The notes beneath the pieces are model-generated. The model searched no databases. It was given only the letters and a program-made list of their open reading frames with translations, and was not told where the DNA came from. From Dyadobacter soli (GTDB taxonomy: Bacteria; Bacteroidota; Bacteroidia; Cytophagales; Spirosomataceae): DNA of 36,721 bases. Shown here one piece after another: positions 24,542-32,672 of the stretch; the stretch's first letter is position 1, and the number at the start of each line of letters is the position of its first letter. A program made the translations under genes and the position numbers. The DNA is taken from contig NZ_FNAN01000037.1 in the NCBI RefSeq assembly GCF_900101885.1, positions 1 through 36,721 on the forward strand, given 5' to 3'.

Positions 24542-24551
24542 AAACTTTCAA
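24542..24551 (+). promoter_or_regulatory. Second half-site of the GbsR/MarR operator
   Basis: AAACTTTCAA is identical to ten central bases of the left arm of the palindrome at 23964-23999. It lies 33 bases before the DCC gene start, followed by a weak partial mirror (CTGAAAAT). This suggests the same regulator also binds here, with lower affinity. Confidence 0.4.
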
Positions 24552-24583
24552 TTTTTTCTGAAAATACAAAATATACTATACAT

Positions 24584-25153
24584 ATGAAAACACTACATAA
24601 TCACATTATCCTTTACGACGCCGAATGCCCGATGTGCAACCTCTATACCGGCGCATTTGTGCGGAATGGCCTGCTCGATGCCGACGGCCGGGAGGCGTAT
24701 CAGCAATACGGCGCGGCATGCCCTAATCTGGACTGGCAACGTGCCGTAAACGAAATAGCGCTGGTAAACCAGGCTACCGGCGAAGTCACCTACGGCGTAG
24801 CGAGCCTACTGAAAGTCTGCGGGAATGCGTTGCCCTTTTTAGCGCCGCTGTTCCGCTGGAAACCGTTTTTATGGTTGGCCGGCAAAGCTTACGCATTCAT
24901 TTCCTACAATCGCCGGGTGATCGTCCCGCCGGTTGCTGAGAAAAGGTTCGGGTACCAGCCGTCTTTGAATATCAAATACCGCATTGCGTGGTTGATATTC
25001 GCTTGGATTATAGCATCTTACATTCTAAGTTCCTACACCGGACTACTCACTCACGTTCTCGTAAAGGGCTCATTCGGGCGCGAATTTGCGATCTGCGGCG
25101 GGCAAATTCTTTTTCAGGGCGCGGTGATTTTTGGGATTATCTTGGTAATATGA
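24584..25153 (+). CDS. DCC-type thiol-disulfide oxidoreductase (DUF393) with membrane segments
   Basis: About 189 residues. The ATG at 24584 is chosen over an upstream in-frame start at 24494, because that one lies inside the preceding gene. The DUF393 motif D-x-x-C-x-x-C is at 12-18 (YDAECPMC), near the N-terminus as in the family. The rest is membrane-associated: KYRIAWLIFAWIIASYILSSYTG and CGGQILFQGAVIFGIILVI are hydrophobic. The protein probably forms or reduces disulfides at the membrane. Its stop overlaps the next gene's start (ATGA), which predicts translational coupling. Confidence 0.8.
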   Translation: MKTLHNHIILYDAECPMCNLYTGAFVRNGLLDADGREAYQQYGAACPNLDWQRAVNEIALVNQATGEVTYGVASLLKVCGNALPFLAPLFRWKPFLWLAGKAYAFISYNRRVIVPPVAEKRFGYQPSLNIKYRIAWLIFAWIIASYILSSYTGLLTHVLVKGSFGREFAICGGQILFQGAVIFGIILVI

Positions 25154-25374
25154 TGACGATCTCACTCGCCGGCGCATTGGCTCTGCTGCCTGTTGCAGCC
25201 TTGTGTGCGTGGTTCAATTTGGGGTGGCAAGAGGGCGGATTCGGCTTTCTACTGGTCGTTTTCCTGATGTTTCTCGAACATTTGCGCAGATGTAAATTAT
25301 TGGAAGTAGGTTACTTAATGACCGCCAGCTGGGTATTGTACCGCATTGCAATCCTGTTCATTTTATTAAATTGA
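25150..25374 (+). CDS. Small membrane protein (74 aa), coupled to the DCC gene
   Basis: Begins at ATG 25150-25152 within the TGA of the DCC gene and ends at TGA 25372-25374. The protein (MMTISLAGALALLPVAALCA to the C-terminal WVLYRIAILFILLN) has about three hydrophobic segments with HLRRCKLLE between them. I do not recognise its family. The 4-base overlap and co-direction indicate one functional unit, perhaps an additional membrane half of the DCC system. Confidence 0.65.
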   Translation: MMTISLAGALALLPVAALCAWFNLGWQEGGFGFLLVVFLMFLEHLRRCKLLEVGYLMTASWVLYRIAILFILLN

Positions 25375-25378
25375 GGCT

Positions 25379-25963
25379 ATGAAATACGATAAAACTGCCG
25401 AGCTCCGCGCGAAATTTGCGACTTATGGTACGCTTTCGGAAGAGGCGATGGACGATATGATGAAGCTGCTCCGGCCGCATTCGTATGCGAAGGGCGATTA
25501 CTTTTTGCAGGAAGGCCAGATGGCTAAAAATGTGGCATTCATCGTAAAAGGGCTTTTTTCGCAGTATTATGCATCTCCGGATGGGGATATTGTTACCAAA
25601 AGGTTCTTCCCTGAAAACTATTTCGCCGGTTCATTGCCTGCCATGCTCACGCATTCCCCGAGCATGTTCGCGATCAGGGCGCTGGAACCTACGGAGACTT
25701 TGGAATACAATTTCTACGATTTCAAATCGCTTACCGAAAAGCACCGTGACCTCGCGGCTTTCTATATCCGCTACATGGAGCTCCATTGGATCATCGAAAA
25801 GGAGCCGCTGGAAATTTCATTCCGGTACGATACCGCCAAGACACGCTACATCAATTTCCTGAAAGAATACCCCAATCTCGAACCGCGTCTCAAACAGCAC
25901 GAGATCGCGTCGTACCTCGGCATTACCCCTACCCAGCTCAGCCGCATCCGCGCGGAAATGTAA
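25379..25963 (+). CDS. Crp/Fnr-family transcriptional regulator
   Basis: A 194-residue regulator with an N-terminal cyclic-nucleotide-binding-type beta-roll (SYAKGDYFLQEGQMAKNVAFIVKGLF and KRFFPENYFAGS) and a C-terminal helix-turn-helix (LKQHEIASYLGITPTQLSRIRAEM, about 171-194). It lacks an obvious iron-sulfur Cys cluster and the R-x-x-x-x-T/S cAMP pocket is not clear, so the signal is unknown. Such Crp/Fnr proteins are common in Bacteroidota. It starts 4 bases after the small membrane protein, as the last gene of the GbsR/MarR-led group. A repeated 8-mer in the gap before the cupin gene could be its target. Confidence 0.85.
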   Translation: MKYDKTAELRAKFATYGTLSEEAMDDMMKLLRPHSYAKGDYFLQEGQMAKNVAFIVKGLFSQYYASPDGDIVTKRFFPENYFAGSLPAMLTHSPSMFAIRALEPTETLEYNFYDFKSLTEKHRDLAAFYIRYMELHWIIEKEPLEISFRYDTAKTRYINFLKEYPNLEPRLKQHEIASYLGITPTQLSRIRAEM

Positions 25964-25977
25964 TTTTTCAAAGCCTC

Positions 25978-26050
25978 AACATTTGTAAATGTTTTCAGCT
26001 TTCGCTAGTCCGACATTTGTCCTGTTCAAAACAAAACAACGACAAATGTC
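25978..26050 (+). promoter_or_regulatory. Triple ACATTTGT element upstream of the cupin gene
   Basis: ACATTTGT occurs at 25979-25986 and 26013-26020 and inverted (ACAAATGT) at 26042-26049. The first belongs to a dyad AACATTT-GT-AAATGTT (25978-25993). The last two form a 10-bp inverted repeat, GACATTTGTC (26012-26021) and GACAAATGTC (26041-26050), whose second arm abuts the start codon at 26051. A protein bound there, or a hairpin in the mRNA, would cover the ribosome binding region. Confidence 0.55.
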
Positions 26051-26569
26051 ATGAAAAACGAAACCGATTTCCTGTCCGACACTCTTGAAAACAACGCCGT
26101 GATATTCGCCGAGGGCGAAGGCGAAGCACTCACGATGGGTGGTAACAGCATTACTTTTAAAGTTACCAGCGACATTTCGAACGACCAGCTGGGCGTGTAC
26201 GAAATCAGGCTCGCCCCGGCCACCATCGGTGCGAAGTTGCATTATCACCGGTTTATGGACGAGACATTCATCGTCCGCAAAGGCACGCTCACGATCGACC
26301 TGGCCGATGGACCGATCCTCGCGCACGAGGGCGCGGTGGTGTACGTGCCTCGCATGACCGCGCACGGGTTTTCCAACCAGTCGGCCGAGGAGGTAGTGAT
26401 TAGCCTCATCTTCAACCCCGGGCAGCAGCGGGAGGGATTTTTCTATGGTTTAAAATCGATACTGACCGAACCGGTAATCGATCCGGCGAAATACCTGAAA
26501 CTGTATCAAAAGTATGACAGCTTCCCAGTGGACATACAGAATATGCTGCCGGTCGGAAATCCGCAATAA
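26051..26569 (+). CDS. Cupin-domain protein
   Basis: A 172-residue small beta-barrel protein. GAKLHYHRFMDETFIVRKGTLTI (about 58-80) holds the first cupin motif with His63 and His65 and Glu70 in a G-x-x-x-x-H-x-H-x-x-x-x-E pattern. EGAVVYVPRMTAHGFSNQS (about 96-114) holds the second with His109. The metal and substrate are unknown; similar proteins are dioxygenases, isomerases or ligand sensors. It converges on the DUF3095 gene with only 3 bases between the stops. The upstream ACATTTGT cluster suggests control by the adjacent Crp/Fnr regulator. Confidence 0.82.
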   Translation: MKNETDFLSDTLENNAVIFAEGEGEALTMGGNSITFKVTSDISNDQLGVYEIRLAPATIGAKLHYHRFMDETFIVRKGTLTIDLADGPILAHEGAVVYVPRMTAHGFSNQSAEEVVISLIFNPGQQREGFFYGLKSILTEPVIDPAKYLKLYQKYDSFPVDIQNMLPVGNPQ

Positions 26570-26572
26570 TCG

Positions 26573-27736
26573 TTAAACGCCGGCATTCCGCAACTTCTGT
26601 TTCAGCATGCCGGCCGCTTTGGTATAACCTCCTTCCGCCCCGTCGACGAAGTGAATATGGCCGTCTTTGAGGTCATGAACGTAGCACGACATCACGGATT
26701 CGCCGCTCACATGCAGTCCATAGTGGATCTCCTGTGCTGCCTCCATGGCGTCGAGGGCGGTTTGCAGCTGTGCACGCTGCTCCGGCGTACCGGTAATCAC
26801 GGTATTGATCTTCCCGTCGATCACGAGCGTATCCGACATTTCGACCAGGCTGTTGAGGTAACTCCTGCCCTGTGACGTCCGGAAATATACGTAACCCGCA
26901 AGCCAGGCGATCCAGGAAGCCGCCAGGCGGAAGATATTGATCCGGCCATTCCTGACGAGCATTTCCATCTCCATTTTTTTAAATGTGGTTTTCCAGATCA
27001 GCCTGGGCACCGAAATGGGTTGCCTGCGCGGGAACGGCCCGTAAATGCGATCGACATGCTCCATTACTTTGGCAAAAAACGCCGCCTGCCGCTTTCCGGC
27101 GGGAACGCACACCAGCAGCGTCACAACTTCCTGGTTCATTTCCGGCGGCCCGATTTTGTCCCAGCGGCATTGCATCCCGCTTAAATCCAGCTCGTCACCC
27201 GGTCCGGGCTCATACTCGAACCGGTAATGCTCGTTTTTTACATATTTTTCGGCATAATATAGCCCGTCGCCAAGCACCACGGGAATCGAGAATGCGCCGG
27301 AAACTTTGAGTTTGCTCAGTTTCAAGTCAAACCCTTTCGCATAAATATCGCTCACCGCAACAATGCCGATGCGAAGGTCGAGCCCGAAATTTTCCTGCGT
27401 ATTTTTCCTGAAAACGGCCAGCGCATGCATTGCCGTATCGGCGATCGTGGGCGGAACGATGAACGTGGCACCGTCGCCGCCAAAAAAGAACGGTACGGTA
27501 ATGCCTGCTTTAAATGCCATATTGAGCACGCTTACGATACTGCCCGTCGCAATGAAATTGACCGTTTCGTGCATTCCGCCCGCGACGGCGCCGGTCGAGT
27601 TGCGGATATCGGTGATCACCACATGCCACGATTCGGGGACATTATAAAAGAGGTGGTCTTCGTTGAGCAGCTCGCCCAGCGAAATATGGTTTGCGGGCAA
27701 ACGCGAGTAAAACAGTTCGTTCCGGGCCGACGACAT
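26573..27736 (-). CDS. DUF3095 protein, nucleotidyl-cyclase-like
   Basis: About 387 residues from the ATG at 27736; an in-frame ATG at 27790 would add 18 residues that do not fit the usual family start (here MSSARNELFYSRLP). HVVITDIRNSTGAV (about 38-51) resembles the metal-binding D-x-R-x-S/T segment of class III cyclase-like domains, and FFFGGDGATFIV (about 83-94) resembles their second metal strand. LRIGIVAVSDIYAKG follows. A hydrophobic segment near 269-284 (LAASWIAWLAGYVYF) is unusual. This is a DUF3095 protein; family members have no proven activity, and a cyclase role is an inference from motifs only. Confidence 0.75.
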   Translation of the reverse strand: MSSARNELFYSRLPANHISLGELLNEDHLFYNVPESWHVVITDIRNSTGAVAGGMHETVNFIATGSIVSVLNMAFKAGITVPFFFGGDGATFIVPPTIADTAMHALAVFRKNTQENFGLDLRIGIVAVSDIYAKGFDLKLSKLKVSGAFSIPVVLGDGLYYAEKYVKNEHYRFEYEPGPGDELDLSGMQCRWDKIGPPEMNQEVVTLLVCVPAGKRQAAFFAKVMEHVDRIYGPFPRRQPISVPRLIWKTTFKKMEMEMLVRNGRINIFRLAASWIAWLAGYVYFRTSQGRSYLNSLVEMSDTLVIDGKINTVITGTPEQRAQLQTALDAMEAAQEIHYGLHVSGESVMSCYVHDLKDGHIHFVDGAEGGYTKAAGMLKQKLRNAGV

Positions 27737-27959
27737 GATAAATGGCAATTCGGGGTTGAAGTAGCGCCCGGAATGATGCTCCGGATGCATTTCGATACGA
27801 AAATTAAAGCTATTTTCTCAAATAATTACCCGGTAGAAAATCGCTATTCCTGTCAAGTTTTTGTTTTTTGCACATTGAAATTGAATGCCTGCCGCGTTCC
27901 AGGCCATGCCGGCAATGCCCCGCAATGGCTCCGACTAACCCGAAACCCGCGTTTTTTGA

Positions 27960-29324
27960 ATGCATCGACCGACTTTTTATAACCTCACACTCCTGTTCCT
28001 CTTGTTGCAATCGGCCTGGGCTATGGCTCAGACAAAGCCTTCGGCAAAACCCACGGGCAACAAAGCGTGGCTGAAAGATTACAATGATTACCGCGAATAT
28101 GATGATATCTACGTCGTCAAAAAGGTGACCATTCCCTGCCGTTCGTACGAAACATTCATAACCGATAAGAATGGCCGGAAACTTACGCCCGCCTACCGCG
28201 ACATCGGTGATTTCGCCGAAGGGGTGGCCGAGTTTGTACCCATGGAACTCGATGCGGAAGGCCACGGCCTGCACGGGTTTATCGACAAGCGCGGGAAAAT
28301 TGTGATCGAACCCAAATACATTTCCACCGACCGGTTCCGGGATGGTAAAACCTGGGTTATATATCCTTCCGGCAAACATTACGGACTTTCCTACATTGAT
28401 CTGACCGGCAAAGAGATTTACCGGATACCTATTCATCATTTTACCAGTAACTACCTCATCAAGGATTCCGATATCGATTTCCTTTGTAATCAGGATACCA
28501 AGGAGGATGTTTTGTGGTGGATACAAAGACCGATGGATTTCTGGTTGCTGAATTTCAATTTCAGCCGCTTCATCGAAAAGGAAATCAAAGCCTCCAAATT
28601 CATTTATCATTTCCTTTACAAAGGCAAATACGGCATCATCGATAAGAATATGATGCTGAAAATACCGGTAGCGCTCGATGACATCGACCCTGAATATAAA
28701 TTCTCCGGCCAGGGAATGGAGCGCGTGCGATATGGCGATAAGTACGGTTATATTAGTCCATTCACCGGCGACCTCATCGTCCCATTCGATTACACCGATA
28801 CCCGCAAGCCTACCAATGGTTTATTTTGGGTTAAAAAGAATGGTAAATGGGGCTGTATCGATAAAACCGGCAAACTACGCATTGCCCATTTGTACGACGA
28901 AGCCACGGGATTTACCTCCGAAAACCGTTCCGCCGTCGCCATCAATGGCAAATTCGGGCATATCGATAAATCCGGCAAAATACGGACACCATTGAAATAC
29001 GATTTTGCTTCCTATTTCAACCACGGCATCTCGATGATCCGGATCGATGATAAGTACGGTTATATGGATACCACCGGGCGTTTCATCACCGAAATCATTT
29101 ACGATGAAGCGCTCCCCTTCGACCGCACCACCACTGCCGTTGAGCGGTCCTGGCTCCGTTTCGAACTCTCCCTCGACGGTAAGGAGCAATTCATAGGTTT
29201 TTCCTACAAATTGAATGCGGTGTTTATCATTATCGGGGTACTCATTTTTATCTGGCTGAATAATTTGCTTTATCAAAGGGTATTAAAAAAGCGTTTGGTT
29301 AGAAAGCCTAAAAAACAGGGTTAA
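27960..29324 (+). CDS. WG-repeat protein, exported, with a C-terminal membrane anchor
   Basis: A 454-residue protein with a signal peptide ending near AWAMAQ (residue 23). It is made of WG-type (KWG/YG) beta repeats, seen as KYGIIDK, KYGYIS, KWGCIDKTGK, KFGHIDKSGK and KYGYMDTTGR, each followed by a strand. A hydrophobic helix (AVFIIIGVLIFIWLNNLLY, about 422-440) and a basic tail (KKRLVRKPKK) place the C-terminus in the membrane with the tail in the cytosol. WG repeats act as protein- or ligand-binding surfaces; no partner is obvious here. It is divergent from the DUF3095 gene. Confidence 0.85.
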   Translation: MHRPTFYNLTLLFLLLQSAWAMAQTKPSAKPTGNKAWLKDYNDYREYDDIYVVKKVTIPCRSYETFITDKNGRKLTPAYRDIGDFAEGVAEFVPMELDAEGHGLHGFIDKRGKIVIEPKYISTDRFRDGKTWVIYPSGKHYGLSYIDLTGKEIYRIPIHHFTSNYLIKDSDIDFLCNQDTKEDVLWWIQRPMDFWLLNFNFSRFIEKEIKASKFIYHFLYKGKYGIIDKNMMLKIPVALDDIDPEYKFSGQGMERVRYGDKYGYISPFTGDLIVPFDYTDTRKPTNGLFWVKKNGKWGCIDKTGKLRIAHLYDEATGFTSENRSAVAINGKFGHIDKSGKIRTPLKYDFASYFNHGISMIRIDDKYGYMDTTGRFITEIIYDEALPFDRTTTAVERSWLRFELSLDGKEQFIGFSYKLNAVFIIIGVLIFIWLNNLLYQRVLKKRLVRKPKKQG

Positions 29325-29584
29325 TATCAAGGTAATAAGACAATACGTTTTCCCGGAATTTGGAGCGACCAGGCGCGGGAAGCTGACACTTAAACCGTCC
29401 GCGCAGGCACTTCCATTCGGTTATAGTAAGCCTGGAACTGTTGCCATTTAGCTGGCGGGAGGGTCAGGGAGGCTTTGTGGTTGTTGAACATTGGGGAGAT
29501 TGTTTTGGGAGTGCCAGGTAAGTTATAATTTGATTCGTAACGAAACAATCCTTATCTTGAATCTCCCATACACACATTATCACA
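29325..29584. other. Intergenic stretch with a possible minus-strand relic
   Basis: 260 bases between the WG-repeat gene and a small ORF. The only coding-like content is a 33-codon minus-strand ORF (29390-29491) that looks like the N-terminus of a Crp/Fnr regulator. No terminator is clear. An AT-rich TATAATTTG near 29524-29532 could serve as a weak promoter for the following small genes. Confidence 0.5.
29390..29491 (-). pseudogene. Possible truncated N-terminus of a Crp/Fnr-type regulator
   Basis: Thirty-three codons from ATG 29491 to TAA, ending ...WQQFQAYYNRMEVPARTV. The pattern W-x-x-F-x-x-x-x-x-x-x-E-V-P-A-(K/R)-T-V matches the start of the cyclic-nucleotide-binding domain in many Bacteroidota Crp/Fnr proteins, where it continues into LLREGE. 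Here a stop follows at once. I read it as a decayed gene fragment, from pattern recall only. Confidence 0.3.
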
Positions 29585-29743
29585 ATGCAAGAATTTCACC
29601 TCCGCATGCAGTTGGCAGCGCTTCGGCAATATCTTCGCGATCGCCAGGATTCTATGACGCAAAAGGAACTGGATGAGGTGCTGGACCTGATAGCCGTTAT
29701 TCAAGAAGCATTAAATGAAGGCGGTAAAAATAACGCCGATTAA
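29585..29743 (+). CDS. Small hypothetical protein (52 aa)
   Basis: Reads MQEFHLRMQLAALRQYLRDR then QKELDEVLDLIAVIQEALNE and ends at TAA 29741-29743. It is mostly helical with alternating charge and Leu/Ile, and could form a small helical hairpin or coiled coil. No family recognised. It ends 13 bases before a small helix-turn-helix gene, so the two may be co-transcribed. Confidence 0.5.
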   Translation: MQEFHLRMQLAALRQYLRDRQDSMTQKELDEVLDLIAVIQEALNEGGKNNAD

Positions 29744-29756
29744 TTAGCCGGAAATC

Positions 29757-30035
29757 ATGACAACACAAACGAACCAATCAGAACTTGAAAAGCTACTTGC
29801 GGATAGCAAGCAGGCGTTAAAGGACTATTGCGAATACAAAGGCATTCAATATCCGATGGATCAATGGGTTACTATTTCGGAGTATTGTAAGCGATTCAAT
29901 ATCCCTAACACACAGACTGTTACGAATTGGATTCAACGGGGCATTGTGCCAAAAGAAAATGTAGTGACCATTCCCGAATACAATAACATCCGGCTTATTA
30001 AGGCTGTCCCCTATCACAACAGCCAGCCGGTGTGA
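29757..30035 (+). CDS. Small helix-turn-helix-like protein (92 aa)
   Basis: The middle part WVTISEYCKRFNIPNTQTVTNWIQRGIVPKENVVTI (about 37-72) fits a MerR/excisionase-like helix-turn-helix: a first helix, a turn at NIPN and a recognition helix TQTVTNWIQRG followed by a short wing. The N-terminal 30 residues are charged and probably helical. I do not recognise a named family. The gene follows a 52-aa ORF by 13 bases and is convergent with the DHFR-like gene (8 bases). It could be a small regulator, or a remnant of a mobile element. Confidence 0.65.
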   Translation: MTTQTNQSELEKLLADSKQALKDYCEYKGIQYPMDQWVTISEYCKRFNIPNTQTVTNWIQRGIVPKENVVTIPEYNNIRLIKAVPYHNSQPV

Positions 30036-30043
30036 GGGACTTT

Positions 30044-30598
30044 TCAAATCACCTCATAACTCAACAATACCACCCCACTCTTAAACACCCTATGCCCCAC
30101 CAACTTCAAATCCAGCTTCTCCGTAAGCCCCTGAAATGAAGGCGTGCCTTCTCCAATGGCGACGGGGTCGATCATGAACTGGTATTCGTCGATGAGACGC
30201 GCTTCGGCGAGCTGGGCGATGATGCTGCCGCTGCCGAGGATGGTCATCACTTTGCCTGGGATGGCTTTGAGTTTTCTAACGGCTTCTACCAAGTCTTCTT
30301 GGATGATCGTGGTGTTTTCCCAGTCGGTGCTTTCGAGGGTGGTGGAGAATACGATCTTTTCGGCTTCGTTCATGCCTTTGGCGACTTCGGGCATGTTTTC
30401 GATGGCCGCGGGCGTCGGCCAGAAGCTTGCCATCATTTCGTAGGTTACCCTGCCGAAAAGCAGTGTGGCTTTGGCTTCGAGGCTATCGGCGGAGAATGCG
30501 CTTTCTTCCTCGCCATGGCGGTGCCAGCTGATATCGTTGTCGGGGCCTTTAAAATAGCCGTTGAGCGTCGTGAAATTGTAGGCTATGAGCTTTCCCAT
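30044..30598 (-). CDS. Dihydrofolate-reductase-like (RibD C-terminal) reductase
   Basis: A 184-residue protein of the DHFR/RibD-C superfamily. MGKLIAYNFTTLNGYFKGPDNDISW opens with the typical TLDG-like strand (here TLNG). LLFGRVTYEMMASFWP (about 46-61) is the family block that positions NADPH, and MTILGSGSIIAQLAEARLIDEYQF (about 118-141) holds the GSGSxxxxL dinucleotide turn. The genuine substrate of such stand-alone proteins is mostly unknown. It starts 33 bases behind the type IX cargo gene on the same strand and might be co-transcribed, but no functional link is evident. Confidence 0.87.
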   Translation of the reverse strand: MGKLIAYNFTTLNGYFKGPDNDISWHRHGEEESAFSADSLEAKATLLFGRVTYEMMASFWPTPAAIENMPEVAKGMNEAEKIVFSTTLESTDWENTTIIQEDLVEAVRKLKAIPGKVMTILGSGSIIAQLAEARLIDEYQFMIDPVAIGEGTPSFQGLTEKLDLKLVGHRVFKSGVVLLSYEVI

Positions 30599-30631
30599 AA
30601 TGTTCTGCTTTTGAGATAAATACCATTGTGA

Positions 30632-32371
30632 CTACCGCAGCAACGTCACAACACCTTTGTAACTCAAAAACGACCCGTTGGTCAATTCTACCCTGATTTT
30701 GTAGGGGTAAACGCCCGGAGCGGTTTTTAGGCCATGGTAGGAACCGTCCCAGCCGGCTGATGGGTCCGAGGCGGCAAAGTTGGATTTCTGGTAAATGACC
30801 TCGCCCCAGCGGTTGTAAATAAACATCTCGCGTACCTGCTTCACGCACGCATTGCCATACACATAAAACACTTCGTTCAACTGGTCATTGTTGGGCGAAA
30901 ATGCGTCCGGTATTTCGATGCCGCAGGGCTTCACATACACCTGCACGCGCGCCTGCCGCGTACAAACTTTGTCGTGATCCGACACTTCGAGCTGGTACAA
31001 TGTCGATTTCGGCGGCGAGGCCCAGGGATCGGGGCAGTCGGTGCACGAGAGGCCGGGCTGGTCCCAATGATAAGTGTAGTTTCCCGAAGGCTCAATGATC
31101 GGTTCCACATGCACACTGTCGCCTTGTGTGAGCGAAAGTGCGGGCGTGACCGACACTTCGATCCTGACCACTTCCAGAACGGTAGTCACGACGCTGTCGC
31201 AGCCCGTTGCCTGCGGGATATTCTGAATGTAAGTCCCCGCTTGTGTGTAGGTGCTATCCCCTACCTTCACGCTTTCGCCTTCGCAAATGCGCAGGTTTTG
31301 GGTAAACTTCCCGACGGGATTCACGGTAAGCGTGAGGGTCACGGTACTGTCGCACACGTTGCTTTTACTCACATTGCGAACATATGTCCCGCTCGTTTTC
31401 AGCAAGGTATCACCTAATGCAAAGGTTTCGCCGTCACAAATCGAACGCACAAGTGTGGCGGTTTTCTTCTTAAAACTAACTGTAAAATCAAGCCCCAATG
31501 CGCAGGATTCGTCGAGACTGCCGCGCGGCACCATGTCTACGTGAAATTTATCGCCGACATTGGCCTTCACACGGATTTGCTGGGCGGTTTCTCCGTTATT
31601 CCAAATGTACTTTCCAAACCCCTCCGGTGCAGCCAATGTAATGTAGCCGTCCTCATCCGGGCAGTCCGCCACCTGTTTGATCTCCGATTTCAGGCATTCC
31701 GCATCAAAGTAAGCATAGCCGAAATGCCGCATGCGCGTACATCCGTGCGCAGTCACGACGATCGTGAGCTTTTTGCCTACAAAATTCCTTAAATCGATCG
31801 CGCCTACCGTCCAGTTGCGGTATTGAATGTCGCCGGAAGCCTGAAAACCTTCGACTGTGTTGGTGCCTTCGAGCTGGATGTCGTAGGCACTGCAAGGTAA
31901 CTCCTCACCATTACTATCGAAAATCAGGATATTGAAACCCGGTTTCTGAAAAGGTTGGTGATTTGCCCGGCCATCGGCACCGGTATTCTGCAAAATGACG
32001 GCGAATTTGTATTGAAAAAGCGTATTGTCTGCGGTAACGATGTAGTCGGTATGAATGCGGCTGAAATGCCCTCCCTCAGTCACATTACCGATGCGGATCG
32101 AGTGCGTGCTGCCAGGCGCCACCATCGGGATCGATGGAATTTTCGGGTCGTTGCCATCTGAAACGCTGGTAACGTAATGCTCGTTGTTCTGCGTGCCGCT
32201 CTGCTCGGCCTGAAAAACGGTCTGCTGATTGGCGTCGGTCACCGCCCCATAGGTAAGCACCCAGCCGTTGGCATTCCCTTGCTCGAAGCCCACATTGCTG
32301 CAATCGACCTGGGCCCGGACTGTTTGCAGAAAAAGACAGAGAATGAGCGTCAATTGTAAAGTTTGCTTCAT
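30632..32371 (-). CDS. Type IX secretion cargo protein with a gliding-motility C-terminal domain
   Basis: A 579-residue surface protein. The signal peptide ends near VRAQ (residue 21). The N-terminal region has paired Cys and Trp residues and a long adhesin-like beta domain (about 25-240). Two repeats of the form RSICDGETFALGDTLLKTSGTYVRN and LRICEGESVKVGDSTYTQAGTYIQN (about 312-390) follow. The end has IPDAFSPNNDQLNEVFYVYG and the terminal WDGSYHGLKTAPGVYPYKI with GVVTLLR, the type B (CHU_C-like) sorting domain recognised by the type IX system. The protein is probably exported across the outer membrane and may act in adhesion or gliding. Confidence 0.9.
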   Translation of the reverse strand: MKQTLQLTLILCLFLQTVRAQVDCSNVGFEQGNANGWVLTYGAVTDANQQTVFQAEQSGTQNNEHYVTSVSDGNDPKIPSIPMVAPGSTHSIRIGNVTEGGHFSRIHTDYIVTADNTLFQYKFAVILQNTGADGRANHQPFQKPGFNILIFDSNGEELPCSAYDIQLEGTNTVEGFQASGDIQYRNWTVGAIDLRNFVGKKLTIVVTAHGCTRMRHFGYAYFDAECLKSEIKQVADCPDEDGYITLAAPEGFGKYIWNNGETAQQIRVKANVGDKFHVDMVPRGSLDESCALGLDFTVSFKKKTATLVRSICDGETFALGDTLLKTSGTYVRNVSKSNVCDSTVTLTLTVNPVGKFTQNLRICEGESVKVGDSTYTQAGTYIQNIPQATGCDSVVTTVLEVVRIEVSVTPALSLTQGDSVHVEPIIEPSGNYTYHWDQPGLSCTDCPDPWASPPKSTLYQLEVSDHDKVCTRQARVQVYVKPCGIEIPDAFSPNNDQLNEVFYVYGNACVKQVREMFIYNRWGEVIYQKSNFAASDPSAGWDGSYHGLKTAPGVYPYKIRVELTNGSFLSYKGVVTLLR

Positions 32372-32672
32372 AATGTGCCGAGGTTCGTTGCAAACATTTT
32401 ACGCTCTGAAAATGCTCGCCGTTGCGTGGCAAGACCAATCTTTTTGCATTACCGGCAATGGGTAAGCCTCCTGCAAAAAAATACATCGTTTTAGGCTGGT
32501 TACCAGCGTAAAAGCACTGCGTTCACTGCTTTTACCGGCGTGTACCGATGATTGAAAATATTTACGGCGGATGATGGGGGGATTTGTATCAAATTTTTGT
32601 CTTCGTCATAGATACCGCCTGTTTACAATCCCGTTGCAAAGAAGCATTTATCTATCTTAAACCCTTAACATT
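32372..32672. other. Divergent intergenic region with an imperfect inverted repeat
   Basis: 301 bases between the type IX cargo gene and the deacetylase gene. GTAAAAGCA (32508-32516) and TGCTTTTAC (32527-32535) form a perfect 9-bp inverted repeat around ten bases, with weaker complementary flanks from about 32499 to 32547. No T-tract follows, so an operator is more likely than a terminator. No complete TAnnTTTG box is seen. Confidence 0.5.

Noticed and set aside
27810..28610. 266-codon minus-strand ORF upstream of the DUF3095 gene
   Set aside because: Most of it overlaps the signal peptide and repeats of the WG-repeat gene on the plus strand.
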